Origin: Nocardioides eburneiflavus | GTDB lineage: Bacteria; Actinomycetota; Actinomycetes; Propionibacteriales; Nocardioidaceae | Reading direction: 5' to 3' | NCBI RefSeq assembly: GCF_004785795.1 | Contig: NZ_SRRO01000001.1 | Location: 744,001 to 808,000 of the forward strand | Length of the DNA: 64,000 bases | Part shown: one piece after another, positions 62,320-64,000 of the stretch | Numbering within the stretch: the first letter of the stretch is position 1 | How the letters are laid out: each line of letters begins with the position of its first letter | Notes under the pieces: model-generated | Database searches by the model: none | Told to the model about the DNA's origin: nothing | What the model saw: the letters and a program-made list of their open reading frames with translations, nothing else | Program-made: the position numbers and the translations under genes

Positions 62320-64000
62320 CGCAGTCGGAGCCGACACTGATCGGCGGCCGCTACGAGCTCGGCGAGCTCCTCGGACGTGGCGGCATGGCCGAGGTCCGCA
62401 AGGGCAAGGACCAGCGCCTGGGCCGTACGGTCGCGGTCAAGCGCCTGCGCACCGACCTCGCCAGCGACGCCACCTTCCAGGCCCGGTTCCGCCGCGAGGC
62501 CCAGTCCTCGGCGTCCCTCAACCACCCCGCGATCGTGTCGACCTACGACACCGGCGAGGAGATGGCCACCGACGGCTCGGGCGTCGCCCAGCCCTACATC
62601 GTGATGGAGTGCGTCGAGGGCCGTACGCTCCGCGACATCCTCCGCGAGGGCCGCAAGATCCTGCCCGAGCGGGCGCTGGAGATCACCGCCGGCGTGCTGT
62701 CGGCGCTCGACTACAGCCACCGCGCGGGCATCATCCACCGCGACATCAAGCCCGGCAACGTGATGCTCACGCCGTCGGGCGACGTGAAGGTGATGGACTT
62801 CGGCATCGCCCGGGCCATCTCCGACGCCTCCTCCACGATGACCCAGACCGCGGCCGTCGTCGGCACCGCGCAGTACCTCTCGCCCGAGCAGGCCCGCGGC
62901 GAGACCGTCGACTCCCGCTCCGACGTGTACTCGACCGGCTGCCTGCTCTACGAGCTCCTCACCGGCCGGCCGCCGTTCGTCGGCGACAGCCCCGTGGCCG
63001 TGGCCTACCAGCACGTGCGCGAGCAGGCCTCGCCACCGTCCGACCTCGACGACCAGCTCGACCCCGAGATCGACGCGATCGTGATGAAGTCGCTCGCCAA
63101 GCGCGTCGAGGACCGCTACCAGAGCGCCGCGGCGATGAAGGCCGACATCGAGCGCTACCTGTCCGGCCACCCGATCCAGGCCCCGGCGGTCGTGCCGCCG
63201 CCCGCGGACACCCAGTACGTACCCCCGGTCCCGCCGACCGACGCGACCTCGACGATGGCGGCGTCCCCGCCCCCGCGACGCGACGAGCCCTCCCGCAGCC
63301 GTACGGCGCTCTGGATCGTCGGCGGCCTCCTGCTGCTCGCACTCCTGGCCGGCGGCGCCTACCTGCTCAACGGGATGCTCTTCGAGGAGGCGCCCGAGCG
63401 TGACCAGGTTCCCAACCTCGTCGGCCTCACCGAGGAGGAGGCACGCCTCGAGATCGCCGACGCGGGCTTCCGGGTCGGCCGGATCACCCGCGAGACGTCC
63501 GAGACCGTCGAGGCGGACACGGTCATCTCGCAGGACCCCGCCCGTGACGTCTTCATCGACCCCGGCAGCTCGATCGACTTCGTGCTCTCGCTGGGCCGGC
63601 CCGAGGTCGAGGTCCCGTTCGTCGTCGGCACGCTCCGCAAGGAGGCCCGCGCCGCGATGCTCGACCAGGGGCTGAAGGTGCGGTTCCAGGAGGAGGACTC
63701 CGACGAGCCGCGCTTCCAGGTCCTGAGCACGGCCCCCGCCGCCGGGACCTCGGTGGCCGAGGGCACCACCGTGACCATCGTGTTCTCCGACGGCCCCGAA
63801 CAGGTCCCCGACGTCCGCGGGCTCCAGCAGCGCGAGGCCGAGCGGGCCATCCGCGAGGCGGGCTTCGTCCCCGACGTACGCACCGACCCGGCGTCCACGG
63901 AGCCCAAGGGGACGGTCGTGGACCAGATCATCCCGTCCGGCGGCACCGCCGACCAGGGCAGCACGATCACCATCTTCGTCTCCGCCTACGAGGAGCCCGA
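62316..64000 (+). CDS. pknB: Ser/Thr protein kinase PknB with PASTA repeats (3' end outside window)
   Basis: At least 561 codons, no stop before the window end. Kinase: LGELLGRGGMAEVRKGKD, VAVKRL, IHRDIKPGNVML, KVMDFGIARA, GTAQYLSPEQARG. The juxtamembrane linker is Pro-rich. The membrane helix LWIVGGLLLLALLAGGAYLL lies near residues 329-348. Three PASTA domains are visible (DQVPNLVGLTEEEARLEI..., EVPFVVGTLRKEARAAML..., EQVPDVRGLQQREAERAI...); a fourth may be cut. PASTA repeats sense muropeptides or lipid II. ATG 62316 overlaps the pknA stop (ATGA). PknB phosphorylates the FHA proteins encoded upstream. Confidence 0.93.
   Translation, partial: MTQSEPTLIGGRYELGELLGRGGMAEVRKGKDQRLGRTVAVKRLRTDLASDATFQARFRREAQSSASLNHPAIVSTYDTGEEMATDGSGVAQPYIVMECVEGRTLRDILREGRKILPERALEITAGVLSALDYSHRAGIIHRDIKPGNVMLTPSGDVKVMDFGIARAISDASSTMTQTAAVVGTAQYLSPEQARGETVDSRSDVYSTGCLLYELLTGRPPFVGDSPVAVAYQHVREQASPPSDLDDQLDPEIDAIVMKSLAKRVEDRYQSAAAMKADIERYLSGHPIQAPAVVPPPADTQYVPPVPPTDATSTMAASPPPRRDEPSRSRTALWIVGGLLLLALLAGGAYLLNGMLFEEAPERDQVPNLVGLTEEEARLEIADAGFRVGRITRETSETVEADTVISQDPARDVFIDPGSSIDFVLSLGRPEVEVPFVVGTLRKEARAAMLDQGLKVRFQEEDSDEPRFQVLSTAPAAGTSVAEGTTVTIVFSDGPEQVPDVRGLQQREAERAIREAGFVPDVRTDPASTEPKGTVVDQIIPSGGTADQGSTITIFVSAYEEP

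Noticed and set aside
62303..63403. Open frame of 366 residues overlapping the start of pknB
   Set aside because: Out of frame with pknB, whose kinase motifs and PASTA domains continue to the window edge.

Overview
This window is high-GC DNA from an actinobacterium, most likely Nocardioides or a close relative in the Nocardioidaceae. The evidence is very GC-rich codon use, many GTG starts, an alkane hydroxylase fused to rubredoxin, polyphosphate glucokinase, a conserved fhaA-fhaB-pstP-rodA-pbpA-pknA-pknB cluster beside a tRNA-Leu(CAG), and a family of short palindromic repeats resembling those scattered through Nocardioides genomes. The kinase/cell-wall cluster usually lies near the chromosome origin. 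No insertion sequence, prophage or CRISPR array is visible.

Layout. 1-1.4 kb: tail of an Fpg/Nei glycosylase, a zinc-finger/HTH protein and aat. 1.5-5.6 kb: an EcsC-like protein and three overlapping sulfotransferase-family genes, the middle one with a degenerate PAPS loop. 5.6-10.2 kb: a leucine-catabolic operon (methylcrotonyl-CoA carboxylase beta and alpha, HMG-CoA lyase). 10.2-13.1 kb: a two-component system and a TetR regulator whose promoter matches that of the carboxylase operon. 13.1-15.3 kb: a SigE-family sigma factor, a membrane protein and a lipoprotein that share a 441-bp almost identical segment. 15.3-19.3 kb: ferritin, then a SWIM protein coupled to an SNF2 helicase. 19.4-29.9 kb: dipeptidase, DHA2 exporter, RecQ fused to a phosphoribosyltransferase-like domain, SGNH hydrolase, ComB-like phosphatase, collagen-like protein, universal stress protein, M13 peptidase. 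30-38.6 kb: secreted protein, quinone oxidoreductase, an M15 lipoprotein and a type VII-like operon, MFS exporter, secreted M28 peptidase. 38.7-40.8 kb: alkane hydroxylase with its TetR regulator and tandem operators. 40.9-45.9 kb: ppgK, MarR/MMPL pair, malic enzyme. 45.9-49.1 kb: acetyltransferase and a K+ channel/YgiB/DUF350/YgiC-like operon. 49.2-55.2 kb: beta-helix protein, peroxidase, nitroreductase, two further lipoproteins of the 14 kb family, a lipoprotein amidase. 55.2-64 kb: tRNA-Leu and the FHA/PP2C/RodA/PBP/Ser-Thr kinase operon; pknB runs off the right edge.

The most notable patterns are: (i) a four-member family of extracytoplasmic domains, one fused to the partner of an ECF sigma factor, with matching promoters and evidence of recent gene conversion; (ii) a palindromic repeat family that is inserted in frame in three genes and supplies a stop codon to another; (iii) a second palindromic repeat family; (iv) two local regulons (leucine catabolism and alkane oxidation) readable from repeated operators; (v) a sulfotransferase triplet with a probable pseudoenzyme.
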